Shown: one piece after another, positions 15,390 through 23,785 of the stretch
How the letters are laid out: every line of letters begins with the position of its first letter
Position numbering within the stretch: position 1 is the first letter of the stretch
DNA from: Chitinophaga deserti
GTDB taxonomy: Bacteria > Bacteroidota > Bacteroidia > Chitinophagales > Chitinophagaceae
Length of the DNA stretch: 64,000 bases
Assembly (NCBI RefSeq): GCF_003149455.1
Contig: NZ_QFFK01000008.1
Location: forward strand, 248,001-312,000
Reading direction: 5' to 3'
The notes under the pieces: model-generated
The model's input: only the letters and a program-made list of their open reading frames with translations
Database searches by the model: none
What the model was told of the DNA's origin: nothing
Made by a program: the position numbers and the translations under genes

Positions 15390-17141
15390 ATGCGCAGTTT
15401 CCTCAAATTTTTCCTGGCATCCTTTGTAGCCCTCATTATCTTCTCTTTCCTCTCCTTCCTATTCATGATCATGGTATTTGCAAGGATGGGCACGAAGAAA
15501 AAGGTAGTAGTAGGCTCCAATGCCGTAGTAGTGGTTGACCTTGCACAGACCTTCCACGAACTTCGGACAGACGATCCCTTCCTTGGCCTCTACACCTCCG
15601 AATCGGGCAATGTTCCCGGCCTTTTCGATGCCGTTCGCAACATCCGCGCCGCCGCTACCGATAATAATGTTAAAGGCTTATTTATTAAAGCAGACGGCAA
15701 TGGCAACGGTTTCGCCGGCAGCGAAGAGCTTCGCCGCGCCATCACCGATTTCCGTAAAAGCGGCAAATTCGTATATGCATATGCGGAATCCCTCTCCCAG
15801 AACGCTTACTATATAGCCTCAGCGTCTTCTAAAGTTTATGTTCACCCCAAAGGCGGGGTCGACTTCACCGGTTATTCCATGACCATGATGTACCTCAAAG
15901 GCCTGCTGGAAAAACTGGACATTGAACCGCAGATCTTCTACAATGGCCGATTCAAATCCGCCACGGAGCCCCTGCGCGAATACAAAATGTCGGACGCCAA
16001 CCGCATCCAGACCACCGAATTCCTCAATGAACTGTATGGCGACTTCCTCTCCAGGGTAGGAGAGTCCCGCAAAATAGATACCGCCACCCTACATGGTTAT
16101 GCCAACGAAGGCCTCATCCTCGAACCTTCCGATGCAGAACGCTATAAACTGATCGACGGCCTCCGCTACGATGACCAGGTGATGGATGAAATCAAACGCA
16201 GTCTCGCCATCGGCGGGGAAGAAGAAGTGAATTTCATTTCCCTCAATCGCTATGCTTTCGCAAAGGGAGGTTTTGGTGATGACTATGGCAACATTGCCCT
16301 CATCTATGCCGAAGGCGAAATACGCACCGGGGAAGATGGTGATATCAAGATTGCCAGTGACGATTATGTGAAAATGATCCGTGAGGCACGGCAGGATAAG
16401 GAGATCCGCGCCATCGTGTTCCGGGTGAACTCTCCCGGCGGCAGCGCCCTTGCTTCCGAAAACATCTGGAGGGAACTGAGCCTCGCACGCAAAGCCAAAC
16501 CCGTTATCGTAACCATGGGCGACTATGCAGCTTCCGGCGGGTATTACATTTCCTGCATGGCCGACAGTATTTTCGCCGAGCCCAATACCCTCACCGGTTC
16601 CATCGGGGTATTTACCGTACTCCCCAACATGCAGGGCTTCTTCAACAGCAAACTGGGTATTACGTTCGATGGTGTAAAAACCGCTCCGTTTGCAGATGCG
16701 GGTTCAGTAAACCGCCCGCTTACGGATAAGGAAAAAGTACTCATCCAACGGTCGGTAGACAGTATCTATGCTACTTTCAAACACCGCGTGGCAGAAGGCC
16801 GTAAGCTGGATGCCGCTATTGTGGACAGTATTTCACAGGGCAGGGTATGGACAGGCCGCCAGGCGCTGAAACTGGGGCTGGTAGACCGCCTCGGTGGTGT
16901 GCAGGATGCCATCGACTGTGCCACCCGTATGGCTAACATCCCCGAACCTAAACTTATTACATACCCACGTCCGAAAGATACCTTTGAGAAGCTTTTTAAA
17001 GGGTTTAGTAAAAGTATAAAGGCGGACTACCTGAAAGAAGAGCTGGGTAACGATTACCGTATTTACGAGACCATCAAAAAGGTTCGTGCCATGCAGGGCG
17101 AAGCCCAGGCTAAGCTGCCTTATGAAATGGTTATCCAATAA
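15390..17141 (+). CDS. sppA: Signal peptide peptidase SppA, 67-kDa type
   Basis: The 583-residue membrane protease digests released signal peptides. An N-terminal membrane helix (about 7-32) anchors two tandem ClpP-like domains, the full long form found in E. coli. The catalytic dyad is visible: lysine in GRFKSATEP (K189) and serine in GDYAASGGYY (S382). VNSPGGSALAS (about 347-357) forms the usual oxyanion region and NTLTGSIGVF follows. It is monocistronic with a strong terminator. The active site faces the periplasm in characterised homologues. Confidence 0.95.
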   Translation: MRSFLKFFLASFVALIIFSFLSFLFMIMVFARMGTKKKVVVGSNAVVVVDLAQTFHELRTDDPFLGLYTSESGNVPGLFDAVRNIRAAATDNNVKGLFIKADGNGNGFAGSEELRRAITDFRKSGKFVYAYAESLSQNAYYIASASSKVYVHPKGGVDFTGYSMTMMYLKGLLEKLDIEPQIFYNGRFKSATEPLREYKMSDANRIQTTEFLNELYGDFLSRVGESRKIDTATLHGYANEGLILEPSDAERYKLIDGLRYDDQVMDEIKRSLAIGGEEEVNFISLNRYAFAKGGFGDDYGNIALIYAEGEIRTGEDGDIKIASDDYVKMIREARQDKEIRAIVFRVNSPGGSALASENIWRELSLARKAKPVIVTMGDYAASGGYYISCMADSIFAEPNTLTGSIGVFTVLPNMQGFFNSKLGITFDGVKTAPFADAGSVNRPLTDKEKVLIQRSVDSIYATFKHRVAEGRKLDAAIVDSISQGRVWTGRQALKLGLVDRLGGVQDAIDCATRMANIPEPKLITYPRPKDTFEKLFKGFSKSIKADYLKEELGNDYRIYETIKKVRAMQGEAQAKLPYEMVIQ

Positions 17142-17172
17142 ACCGGAAATGAAAAAAAGTCTGATATTGCGG

Positions 17173-17206
17173 TGCCGCTTCCTGTAGGGAGCGGCATTTT
17201 GCTTTT
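17173..17206 (+). terminator. Terminator of sppA
   Basis: A 10-bp stem with one G-T pair (17173-17182 with 17187-17196), a TGTA loop and the tail TTTTGCTTTTT. Confidence 0.85.
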
Positions 17207-17218
17207 TAAAATCCCTTT

Positions 17219-18004
17219 ATGCAGCGTTTGAAATACTTACTCCCCGTAGCATTTGTTTGTGGAATGGCCGCCTGCCAGCAGGGTGCCGCTACTAATGGTG
17301 CCGATACCACGAAGGCAGACCAGCAGGCCGACAGCCTGATCGAAGCCACCGGCCCTGAATTATCCAGCGATACGGCATTACCCGGCCCGGCAGGACTGCC
17401 CGATACCCTCACGCTGAACGGACAATTATACCGCGTGGTACCTTCCACGCAGGAGCTGTTCGCAAGTGCGAAGGAGTTTACACCCGATACCAGTGAGGAA
17501 AAGAATATCGCGCAGCAGAAAGACCGTGTGCGCCGCCACGGAGATACGCTCACGATGCAGCTGACGAACGGGCAAGTGAAGCAGCTGGTGAATAACCTGA
17601 GTGACGGGGAAGACCTTGCCCACTTCACTTACCAGGGCTATATCCCTGCACTGAAAAGTTATGTGGTACACCTGTATGGGTATGAATATTTTGATGTGCA
17701 GGTGGTGAATGAAAATACGGGGGAGCTGGTACAGATGATAAACCTCCCGCAGGTATCGCCCGATGGGAAGCAGGTGATCGCCAGCAATACCGACCTGATG
17801 GCGGCCTTTACAACAAACGGCCTGCAATGTTTCAACGTAACACCCAAAGGGCTGGTGCTGGCGTATGAATACCAGCCGGACCGCTGGGGGCCTGAAAGGA
17901 TCAAGTGGCTGGACGAAAAGGTGCTGGTAGGTATCTTTTCCGTGACTACGAAAGATATGGACGTGATAGAACACTACGTGCGGCTGGAGCCGGTGCGGAA
18001 GTAA
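17219..18004 (+). CDS. Hypothetical lipoprotein, 261 residues
   Basis: The N-terminus (MQRLKYLLPVAFVCGMAACQQG) is a lipoprotein signal peptide with the lipid cysteine at residue 19. A low-complexity Thr/Asp/Ala linker follows to about residue 60. The rest is beta-rich with repeated motifs such as YQGYIPALKSYVVHLYGYEYFDVQVVN. It has no recognised domain. The WD-like alternation and SPDGKQVIASN stretch (about 181-191) hint at a small beta-propeller-like fold, but this is speculative. It sits 77 nt after sppA, beyond a terminator. Confidence 0.7.
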   Translation: MQRLKYLLPVAFVCGMAACQQGAATNGADTTKADQQADSLIEATGPELSSDTALPGPAGLPDTLTLNGQLYRVVPSTQELFASAKEFTPDTSEEKNIAQQKDRVRRHGDTLTMQLTNGQVKQLVNNLSDGEDLAHFTYQGYIPALKSYVVHLYGYEYFDVQVVNENTGELVQMINLPQVSPDGKQVIASNTDLMAAFTTNGLQCFNVTPKGLVLAYEYQPDRWGPERIKWLDEKVLVGIFSVTTKDMDVIEHYVRLEPVRK

Positions 18005-18185
18005 CCGGAAAGGCCGGTCCCCGGGGCGGGGAAAACCATAACATCGGGATATAGTGACCGGCATGGAATCCCCGACCCCCGGTGCAGTAAAGGCATCGCC
18101 TTGTTGGCCGGACCGGAAAATAGCCGGCTTCTAGCAGCCTTGAATTGCCGGCTTTAGTTGGCGGTATGAATTTTCAGGGAGCGGA

Positions 18186-18524
18186 TCAACCCTCTTCTGT
18201 GTAAACGGGGTCGCGCTCTTCCGGCGTAAGGCGGATAACGTTGTTGTGGTTTTCGTCCACGATCTTCTGGGCCTGCATACGGAGGCGGCGGAGGCCGTCT
18301 GCCAGTGCTTCCATAGACTTTTCTGCGGATTCCGCAATCTCATTATGATGGCGGATCACGCTGCTCAGACGCTTGATGTGCTCGTTAATTACATTGCAAA
18401 TGATTTGTGATGCACTAAAGGCATCGAATTCCTGGAGGTTTTGCAGTATTTCATCGTAACTGCGGCACATGTGCTCTACCACATTGGTAGAAGCTTCGGT
18501 GGTTTGAACTTTTTTCTCGGCCAT
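18186..18524 (-). CDS. Small helical hypothetical protein
   Basis: This 112-residue cytoplasmic protein is predicted largely alpha-helical, with a heptad-like middle (HIKRLSSVIRHHNEIAESAEKSMEALADGLRRLRMQAQKI, about residues 50-90), suggesting a coiled coil or helical hairpin. It has no signal peptide and no recognised family. It is isolated between a convergent lipoprotein gene and a divergent ABC permease. Function unknown. Confidence 0.65.
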   Translation of the reverse strand: MAEKKVQTTEASTNVVEHMCRSYDEILQNLQEFDAFSASQIICNVINEHIKRLSSVIRHHNEIAESAEKSMEALADGLRRLRMQAQKIVDENHNNVIRLTPEERDPVYTEEG

Positions 18525-18718
18525 AATTGGTTGATTTTAAAGGGGCCCTTGCGGCAAAATTGACAGACGTAATACGCGGATAACTTGAAGATGCAGGTGC
18601 AAACTAAGAAATGACCCCTCCACGGAATGTTAAGCGCCGGTTATTGGTGGGTCATTACCCAGCAGCAGACCCTGGTAGCCGCTTAGCAGATTTAGGGGGA
18701 TAATTGACCGTTGTTTGC

Positions 18719-18726
18719 TAGTTTTG
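18719..18726 (+). promoter_or_regulatory. -7 element (TAGTTTTG) for the ABC permease gene
   Basis: Exact TAnnTTTG match, 23 nt before the ATG at 18750. Confidence 0.5.
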
Positions 18727-18749
18727 CCCCTTGTTAAAGAAAAATCAGC

Positions 18750-19850
18750 ATGGCGTCAGTATATAATCAGCGTAAGGCAATGTGGGCAATCACGAAGGCA
18801 AGTATCCGGGCAATGTTCCGCAGCCCTTCGGCGGTAGTGTTCAGTCTCGCCTTCCCGCTGGTATTCATTTTAGTATTCGGTTTTATCGGCGGTAACGGAG
18901 ATACGGTAAGGATAGGGGTCGATAAAAATTCGGATACCGCCAGCCTCGTATACAAAAATCTCGCCTCCGCTCCCCATATCCGCCTCATCACCGATCAGGC
19001 CCAGCCCGATATGGAAACCGCCCTCCGCAAAGGGAGTATGACGGCCATCCTCCGCATCGATACCGGCGGCACCGCCACCGCACCGGCTTATAAAGTACAT
19101 GTAAAAACTTCCACCGCCACCAATGCAGACAGTAAAGCGCTTCTCTTAAACGCACTGCAAACCGGCATCAATGCTGCCAACGATAAAGTATATCCCCGCC
19201 CCACAGTAGCAGAAGTAATTCCGGAAACCGTTCCGGGGCGTATTTATAAGCCCATCGATTTTATCCTGCCCGGCCAGCTGGGATTTTCCCTGCTCAGCGC
19301 CGCAGTATTCGGTACGGCGTTCCTGTTTTTCAGTCTCCGGCAAACGCTGGTTCTGAAACGCTTTTTCGCCACGCCCATTCACCGCATGTACATCATCCTC
19401 GGTGAAGCGCTCAGCCGTTTGCTGTTTCAGTCGTTCGGTTCCATCATCATCATCGGCCTTGGTTATTTTGCTTTCGGCTTCACGCTGGTGAACGGATTTG
19501 TAACTTTCCTCGAAATGCTGGTGTTATGTTTATTCGGCCTCATCGTATTCATGGGTTTCGGATTTGTAGTAAGCGGCATCGCCAAAACGGAAAGTACTAT
19601 TCCGCCCATGGCCAACGTGGTAACCCTTCCGCAGTTCCTGCTGGCGGGCACCTTCTTTTCCGTGGATGTGTTCCCGGCATGGCTGCAGCCCATTTGTAAG
19701 ATCATGCCGCTCACTTACCTGAACGATGCGTTGCGTAAAGTAGCTTTTGAAGGCCTTCACCTCTGGCACCTGGGCCCGCAGCTGCTGGTACTCACCATCT
19801 GGGGAGTAGTGGTATATGCCGTGGCCGTGAAAGTGTTCCGCTGGGAATAA
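18750..19850 (+). CDS. ABC-2 type transporter permease
   Basis: The 366-residue membrane protein has the ABC-2 layout. A first transmembrane helix (about 24-46) leads to a soluble extracytoplasmic domain (about 47-170), and then five hydrophobic segments (about 180-205, 225-250, 255-280, 285-305, 340-360). PQFLLAGTFFSVDVFPAWLQPICKIMPLTYLNDALR (about 290-325) is typical of the family's late transmembrane region. It probably forms half of an exporter, but no ATPase subunit is adjacent. The ATPase must be encoded elsewhere. An SRPBCC protein follows 27 nt downstream, likely in the same transcript. Confidence 0.85.
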   Translation: MASVYNQRKAMWAITKASIRAMFRSPSAVVFSLAFPLVFILVFGFIGGNGDTVRIGVDKNSDTASLVYKNLASAPHIRLITDQAQPDMETALRKGSMTAILRIDTGGTATAPAYKVHVKTSTATNADSKALLLNALQTGINAANDKVYPRPTVAEVIPETVPGRIYKPIDFILPGQLGFSLLSAAVFGTAFLFFSLRQTLVLKRFFATPIHRMYIILGEALSRLLFQSFGSIIIIGLGYFAFGFTLVNGFVTFLEMLVLCLFGLIVFMGFGFVVSGIAKTESTIPPMANVVTLPQFLLAGTFFSVDVFPAWLQPICKIMPLTYLNDALRKVAFEGLHLWHLGPQLLVLTIWGVVVYAVAVKVFRWE

Positions 19851-19877
19851 TCAACATTAACTGTAATCAGACCTGAT

Positions 19878-20423
19878 ATGAGACTCATCAAATTTTTCCT
19901 GCTTTCCATGGGCATCCTGGTAGTACTGGGCTTCGTGCTGTCGCTGGCCTTCCCTTCAACCGCCCTGCTGGAGCGTTCCGGCGCAATAGAAGCACCGGCC
20001 GGTAAGGTGTTCGACCGGCTGTCGGACCTAAAAACATGGAAGGAGTGGAACCCCTGGCATCCGGAATACAACCCTAAACAGGGTGTTACCGTTACCTACG
20101 GCCCCATTACCTCCGGAGCAGGCGCCATGTATACCTGGGAAACCCCGGGCACCAAAGGCCTGGGCCGTGTTAAGATCACGGAAGTGGTACCGGGCAAAAG
20201 CATTACCTACATCATGACGCATCCGGATATGAAACACATTACCGCACACTTCGACCTGAAGCCTACTGCTGATGGTAACGGTACCGCCATCCTCTGGCGC
20301 TTTGAAGCACATGTGGGGATGACGCCCTGGTGGAAGCTCCGCGGGTTTATGATGGACAGGATGTTCGGCGCCACGATGGAAGAGGGGCTTAACCATCTGA
20401 AACGTATTGCAGAGATGCCGTAA
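19878..20423 (+). CDS. SRPBCC family protein with N-terminal membrane anchor
   Basis: This 181-residue protein starts with a hydrophobic helix (about 5-27). It continues with a polyketide-cyclase/START-like (SRPBCC) fold: EAPAGKVFDRLSDLKTWKEWNPW (about 39-61) is the hallmark start of the domain, with the binding-cavity strands and a long C-terminal helix following (about 155-178). The anchored form is common in Bacteroidota, and the ligand is unknown. Closeness to the ABC permease suggests co-expression. No shared function can be shown. Confidence 0.85.
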   Translation: MRLIKFFLLSMGILVVLGFVLSLAFPSTALLERSGAIEAPAGKVFDRLSDLKTWKEWNPWHPEYNPKQGVTVTYGPITSGAGAMYTWETPGTKGLGRVKITEVVPGKSITYIMTHPDMKHITAHFDLKPTADGNGTAILWRFEAHVGMTPWWKLRGFMMDRMFGATMEEGLNHLKRIAEMP

Positions 20424-20504
20424 TGGCTTTTATGTTGAACGGTTTGGTTTTCTACCTTTTTCCGGCGTAATTTCAGTGTTCAATTTCATCAAATCCTATT
20501 TTTT

Positions 20505-20999
20505 ATGAAAAGCATGTTAATGGGCCTCGCCCTTCTGTTCTCCGCCACAGCCGTGCTGGCGCAGGATCCTCCGAAAAGCCCGCTGGTTTCCGCCAAAGGT
20601 GACAATGTGGAAATCTCCTACAGCCAGCCTTCCAAAAGAAACCGTGAGATTTTTGGTGCACTGGTACCCTACGGCGAAGTATGGCGTGCAGGCGCTAACA
20701 AGTCAACCGACATTACTTTCAAGAAAGATGTGACTTTCGGCGGTAAGAAAGTAAAAGCTGGTTCTTATGCCCTATTCATCGTTCCCACAGCTACGGATTT
20801 TACGGTGATCCTCAATGGCGTAACCGGCCAGATGGGTTCTTCCCAATACGAAGCCAATAAAGAAAAGAATGTTGCTGAAGTGAAAGTTCCCCGTCAGAAA
20901 ACTGCCTCTACCGTAGAGAAACTGACTTACTCTTTCCCTAAAGGCGCACTGCAAATGGAATGGGACGATACCAAGATCTCCGTTCCCATGAAATTCTAG
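20505..20999 (+). CDS. DUF2911 domain-containing exported protein
   Basis: The 164-residue protein has a signal peptide (MKSMLMGLALLFSATAVLAQ) and the DUF2911 core: a beta-sandwich with ISYSQPSKRNREIFGALVPYGEVWRAGANKSTDITF (about 38-75) and KKVKAGSYALFIVP (about 82-95). DUF2911 proteins are abundant and uncharacterised periplasmic proteins of Bacteroidota. The gene is monocistronic, with a strong terminator 32 nt after the stop. Confidence 0.9.
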   Translation: MKSMLMGLALLFSATAVLAQDPPKSPLVSAKGDNVEISYSQPSKRNREIFGALVPYGEVWRAGANKSTDITFKKDVTFGGKKVKAGSYALFIVPTATDFTVILNGVTGQMGSSQYEANKEKNVAEVKVPRQKTASTVEKLTYSFPKGALQMEWDDTKISVPMKF

Positions 21000-21031
21000 C
21001 AGTTAACAGTCAACACAGCCAACGAATTTGG

Positions 21032-21060
21032 AGCCCCCGGTAACCCCGGGGGCTTTTTTA
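21032..21060 (+). terminator. Terminator of the DUF2911 gene
   Basis: A perfect 9-bp GC-rich stem (21032-21040 with 21046-21054) followed by six T residues. Confidence 0.9.
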
Positions 21061-21355
21061 TGCCCTGTAGCCCCGTGAATGCGCAATACCTGCTTCAGGG
21101 TAACGCCGTGCTTACTTCAGGGATACTCCGTAGTTAAAGAAGGGATACTTGGGGGTTAAAGCAGGGTAAAGGTATATTTAAGGGGGATAGATGCAATGCA
21201 GTAGCGGCTTGTATACAACTCTGTATACCTGAAACTTCGAAGAAGGATACTATAAGTTACCCTGCAGTAAACCTTTTGTACGATAAAAGTACCCTATTAG
21301 TAAAAAGTAAGTGATAATACTGTAAAGAGAAAGGAGGTTTACCCTGGAAACAGCC
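21061..21355. other. Intergenic spacer with recurrent GGGATACT words
   Basis: No gene is seen in about 295 nt between two convergent genes. The word GGGATACT or GGATACT recurs (about 21119, 21143 and 21245) along with GGGTAAAGG and TACCCTG variants. No tidy hairpin was found. It may be a decayed sequence or a weak repeat. Confidence 0.35.
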
Positions 21356-22645
21356 TTATTTTCCCTTTCCGGCGGTGTACGCTGCCAGCATTTCTAGGAT
21401 GCTGTTGTAGGTGGCCTCCAGCTGCGCATCGGTGATGCAGTATGGCGGGAGGATGTAGAGCGTATTGCCAAGGGGGCGGAGCATCACGCGCTTTTCACGG
21501 AAAAAGGCATGCAGGAAGCCCGAAAGGTCGTTGATATAGCTGTCTGCCTCCCCGGTCTGGATTTCAAACGCCACGATCGTGCCCGTTTGCCGTACATTTT
21601 TGACCGCAGGATGCTCCCGGAGGGTGTTGGTGAAGGTTTGGTGCTGCCGGGCGATGCGGAGACGGTTTTCGGCGCAGGAAGGGGCTAAAAAGAGTTCAAG
21701 GCTGGCGAGAGCCGCCGCGCAGGTTAGCGGGTTAGCCGTGAAGGAATGCCCGTGGAAGAGCGTCTTCAGCTTATCGTTACTCAGGAACGCTTCATACATC
21801 TCCGCTGTACAGGTAGTGATGCCCATGGCCATGGTGCCCCCGGTAAGCCCTTTAGAGAGGGTGATCATATCCGGAGGGGTAGCTACCTGGTCCATCGCGA
21901 AATTTGTACCCGTGCGGCCGAAGCCGGTCATGATCTCGTCGGCAATGAGCAGGATGCCTTTGGACTTGCAATGCGCCAGCAGGATATTGAGTGCAGCCGC
22001 TTCGTACATGAGCATACCACCCGCTCCCTGAATGAGCGGTTCAAAAATGAAAGCTGCGGTATCATCACCCAGCGCATCTATCTGCGCTGTAAGTTCGGGA
22101 AGGTTATCCGTTGTTGGGAGATCAAGGAAAGTGACTTCGAAAAGATAGTCGTCGAACGCCCGGGTGAACACGCTGCGTGCACTCACACTCATAGCCCCGA
22201 AGGTATCGCCGTGGTATGCATCATGGAAGGCGAGCAGCTTGCGGCGGGGGAGGCCCTTGTTCTGCCAGTACTGGATCGTCATCTTCAATGCTACTTCCAC
22301 CGCAGTGGAGCCATTGTCTGAATAAAACACCCTGGCCTGTTTATCGGGCAATACGGGCAGCAGCTGCTCTGCCAATGCTACGGCAGGTTCGTTGGTATAG
22401 CCCGCGAAAATGGAATGGTGGAGTACGGCGGCCTGCGCTGCCAGTTTTTGCGTGATGTAGGGATGGGCATGCCCGTGTATATTCACCCACCAGCTGGAAG
22501 TAGCGTCGATGTATTCATTGCCCGCCTCGTCTGTCAGAAGGGCGCCTTCGCCCTTAACAATGCCCACAGGAGCGGGGGCGGTTTGCATTTGCGTGTAAGG
22601 ATGCCAGATTACGGCCTGGTCGCGTTCACTTAAGCTTTTTTGCAT
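21356..22645 (-). CDS. bioA: Adenosylmethionine-8-amino-7-oxononanoate aminotransferase
   Basis: Starting at the ATG at 22645 gives 429 residues. This PLP enzyme makes 7,8-diaminopelargonate in biotin synthesis, using SAM as amino donor. SSWWVNIHGHAHPYI, YSDNGSTAVEVALKM, AFHDAYHGDTFGAMS and the PLP-lysine motif LSKGLTGG are visible in order. An in-frame ATG at 22687 would add 14 residues, but a TACATTTG -7 element (22650-22657) with a TTTC 19 nt upstream lies inside that extension, so the shorter start is preferred. No other bio genes are adjacent. Biotin genes are often dispersed, but this could also be a related class-III aminotransferase. Confidence 0.9.
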   Translation of the reverse strand: MQKSLSERDQAVIWHPYTQMQTAPAPVGIVKGEGALLTDEAGNEYIDATSSWWVNIHGHAHPYITQKLAAQAAVLHHSIFAGYTNEPAVALAEQLLPVLPDKQARVFYSDNGSTAVEVALKMTIQYWQNKGLPRRKLLAFHDAYHGDTFGAMSVSARSVFTRAFDDYLFEVTFLDLPTTDNLPELTAQIDALGDDTAAFIFEPLIQGAGGMLMYEAAALNILLAHCKSKGILLIADEIMTGFGRTGTNFAMDQVATPPDMITLSKGLTGGTMAMGITTCTAEMYEAFLSNDKLKTLFHGHSFTANPLTCAAALASLELFLAPSCAENRLRIARQHQTFTNTLREHPAVKNVRQTGTIVAFEIQTGEADSYINDLSGFLHAFFREKRVMLRPLGNTLYILPPYCITDAQLEATYNSILEMLAAYTAGKGK

Positions 22646-22649
22646 TTCG

Positions 22650-22657
22650 CAAATGTA
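22650..22657 (-). promoter_or_regulatory. -7 element (TACATTTG) for bioA
   Basis: Exact TAnnTTTG match only 4 nt before the bioA ATG at 22645, with TTTC 19 nt farther upstream as a plausible -33 element. It predicts a leaderless message. Confidence 0.55.
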
Positions 22658-22737
22658 TAGCTTCATTTGTACATCGGAAACAAGCATGTCACATATTCAT
22701 GTTTCCTGTAATTAATCTGGGGTGCCAACCAATTGCC

Positions 22738-22745
22738 TACCTTTG
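22738..22745 (+). promoter_or_regulatory. -7 element (TACCTTTG) for the GNAT-to-AlkD operon
   Basis: Exact TAnnTTTG match, 94 nt upstream of the first gene at 22840. Confidence 0.45.
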
Positions 22746-22839
22746 TGTTGTAATGAGATGGCACGCCTTTTGGTTATCGGTGCCCCGTTAATATTAGCCA
22801 TATCAAACCAGATTCCTGTTACAACCCAAAAGTGAAAAT

Positions 22840-23139
22840 ATGGATGCGAAGCTGATCGAGATCAAGGAGAACTTAAATGCAAAACAATTCGAGACCCGTG
22901 TAAACGGATTTCTTGCGAAAGTAGAATATATGGAAGGCGGTAACCGCATCTTCCTCACGCATACCGAAGTGGCGCCCCAGCTGGAAGGCCAGGGCGTTGC
23001 CGCAGCGTTGGTGGAGCGCGTGCTGGCCATCCTCGATGAGCGCGGCGCCAAAATAGTGCCGCTTTGCCCTTATGTAGCTACCTTTATCCGGAAAAATCCG
23101 GAGTGGAAACGCCTCCTTGCTCATGGTATCAACGTCTGA
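22840..23139 (+). CDS. Small GNAT family N-acetyltransferase (YjdJ-like)
   Basis: This 99-residue protein is a minimal GCN5-related acetyltransferase of the PF14542 type. HTEVAPQLEGQGVAAALVERVL (about 46-67) carries the acetyl-CoA pyrophosphate loop, and VPLCPYVATFIRKNPEW (about 73-89) is the family's C-terminal signature. The substrate is unknown. In E. coli yjdJ neighbours yjdI; here the yjdI-like gene lies two genes downstream in the same operon, so the association is kept across phyla. Confidence 0.85.
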   Translation: MDAKLIEIKENLNAKQFETRVNGFLAKVEYMEGGNRIFLTHTEVAPQLEGQGVAAALVERVLAILDERGAKIVPLCPYVATFIRKNPEWKRLLAHGINV

Positions 23140-23160
23140 CACACTTTAATTTATAAACAT

Positions 23161-23532
23161 ATGCCCTTAACGAATTTTGACAAGCTTCATCACCAACACC
23201 AGGAATGGAAGAAAGATCTGCTGCTGAACGAAAAAGAAATCAAATCGCTGCGCGAAGAACTCACCGAACTGGCCGCAGGCCGTGTGGATCACGACACCGC
23301 CGTTAAAGTGGAACATTTCCAGAATGCCCTCATCCGCCAGAAAGAAGTAGTGAATGACCTCCTCGGTAACGTCACCAAAGGCGATAAAATGATGTCGGAA
23401 GCAGAAGGCGATAACGCACAGCTCCATATGCTGCACAATAAGCTACAGGACGACATTGAAACCTTCGACCGCCTGTTCATCGAACTGCGCGAAGAGTTCA
23501 AAGCATTCAAGCAGCAACTGGTTCAATCTTAA
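23161..23532 (+). CDS. Coiled-coil hypothetical protein
   Basis: The 123-residue protein is almost wholly alpha-helical with heptad patterning (LLLNEKEIKSLREELTEL and LHNKLQDDIETFDRLFIELREEF), and has no signal peptide or cysteine. It resembles no named family I can place. It is inserted between the YjdJ-like and YjdI-like genes with spacings of 21 and 11 nt, so it is co-transcribed with both. Confidence 0.7.
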   Translation: MPLTNFDKLHHQHQEWKKDLLLNEKEIKSLREELTELAAGRVDHDTAVKVEHFQNALIRQKEVVNDLLGNVTKGDKMMSEAEGDNAQLHMLHNKLQDDIETFDRLFIELREEFKAFKQQLVQS

Positions 23533-23543
23533 AATGCCTGCCC

Positions 23544-23774
23544 ATGGATATGCAACATGAATATACCAACGGAGAAGTAACGGTGGTATGGAAACCGCGC
23601 ATCTGCCGGCATACCGGTATCTGCGCACGCGGGCTGCCAACCGTTTTCCTGCCCAAAGAGAAACCCTGGATCAGGATGGATGCGGCCGATACCAGCGCCA
23701 TCATACTCCAGGTAAAACAATGCCCTTCGGGAGCATTAAGCTTTTATATGAACGCAGATAAACCGAAAGACTAG
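23544..23774 (+). CDS. YjdI-like mono-cluster (4Fe-4S) protein
   Basis: The 76-residue protein matches the PF06902 (Fer4_19) family. RICRHTGICARGLPTVF (about 19-35) and VKQCPSGALSF (about 57-67) give cysteines at 21, 27 and 60 with a conserved His at 23. This is the ligand set of small Fe-S divergent ferredoxin-like proteins. The function of E. coli YjdI is not established. Spacing to the flanking genes is 11 nt on each side, so it is within the operon. Confidence 0.88.
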   Translation: MDMQHEYTNGEVTVVWKPRICRHTGICARGLPTVFLPKEKPWIRMDAADTSAIILQVKQCPSGALSFYMNADKPKD

Positions 23775-23785
23775 CCCATTCCCGC

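Noticed and set aside
18611-18653. AATGACCC...GGGTCATT inverted repeat before the ABC permease as a terminator or operator
   Set aside because: The arms are only 8 nt and about 28 nt apart, with no T run and no link to a regulator. It is too weak to call.
21356-22645. A biotin biosynthesis operon around bioA
   Set aside because: No bioB, bioD, bioF or bioC is adjacent, so only a single bioA-type gene can be supported.
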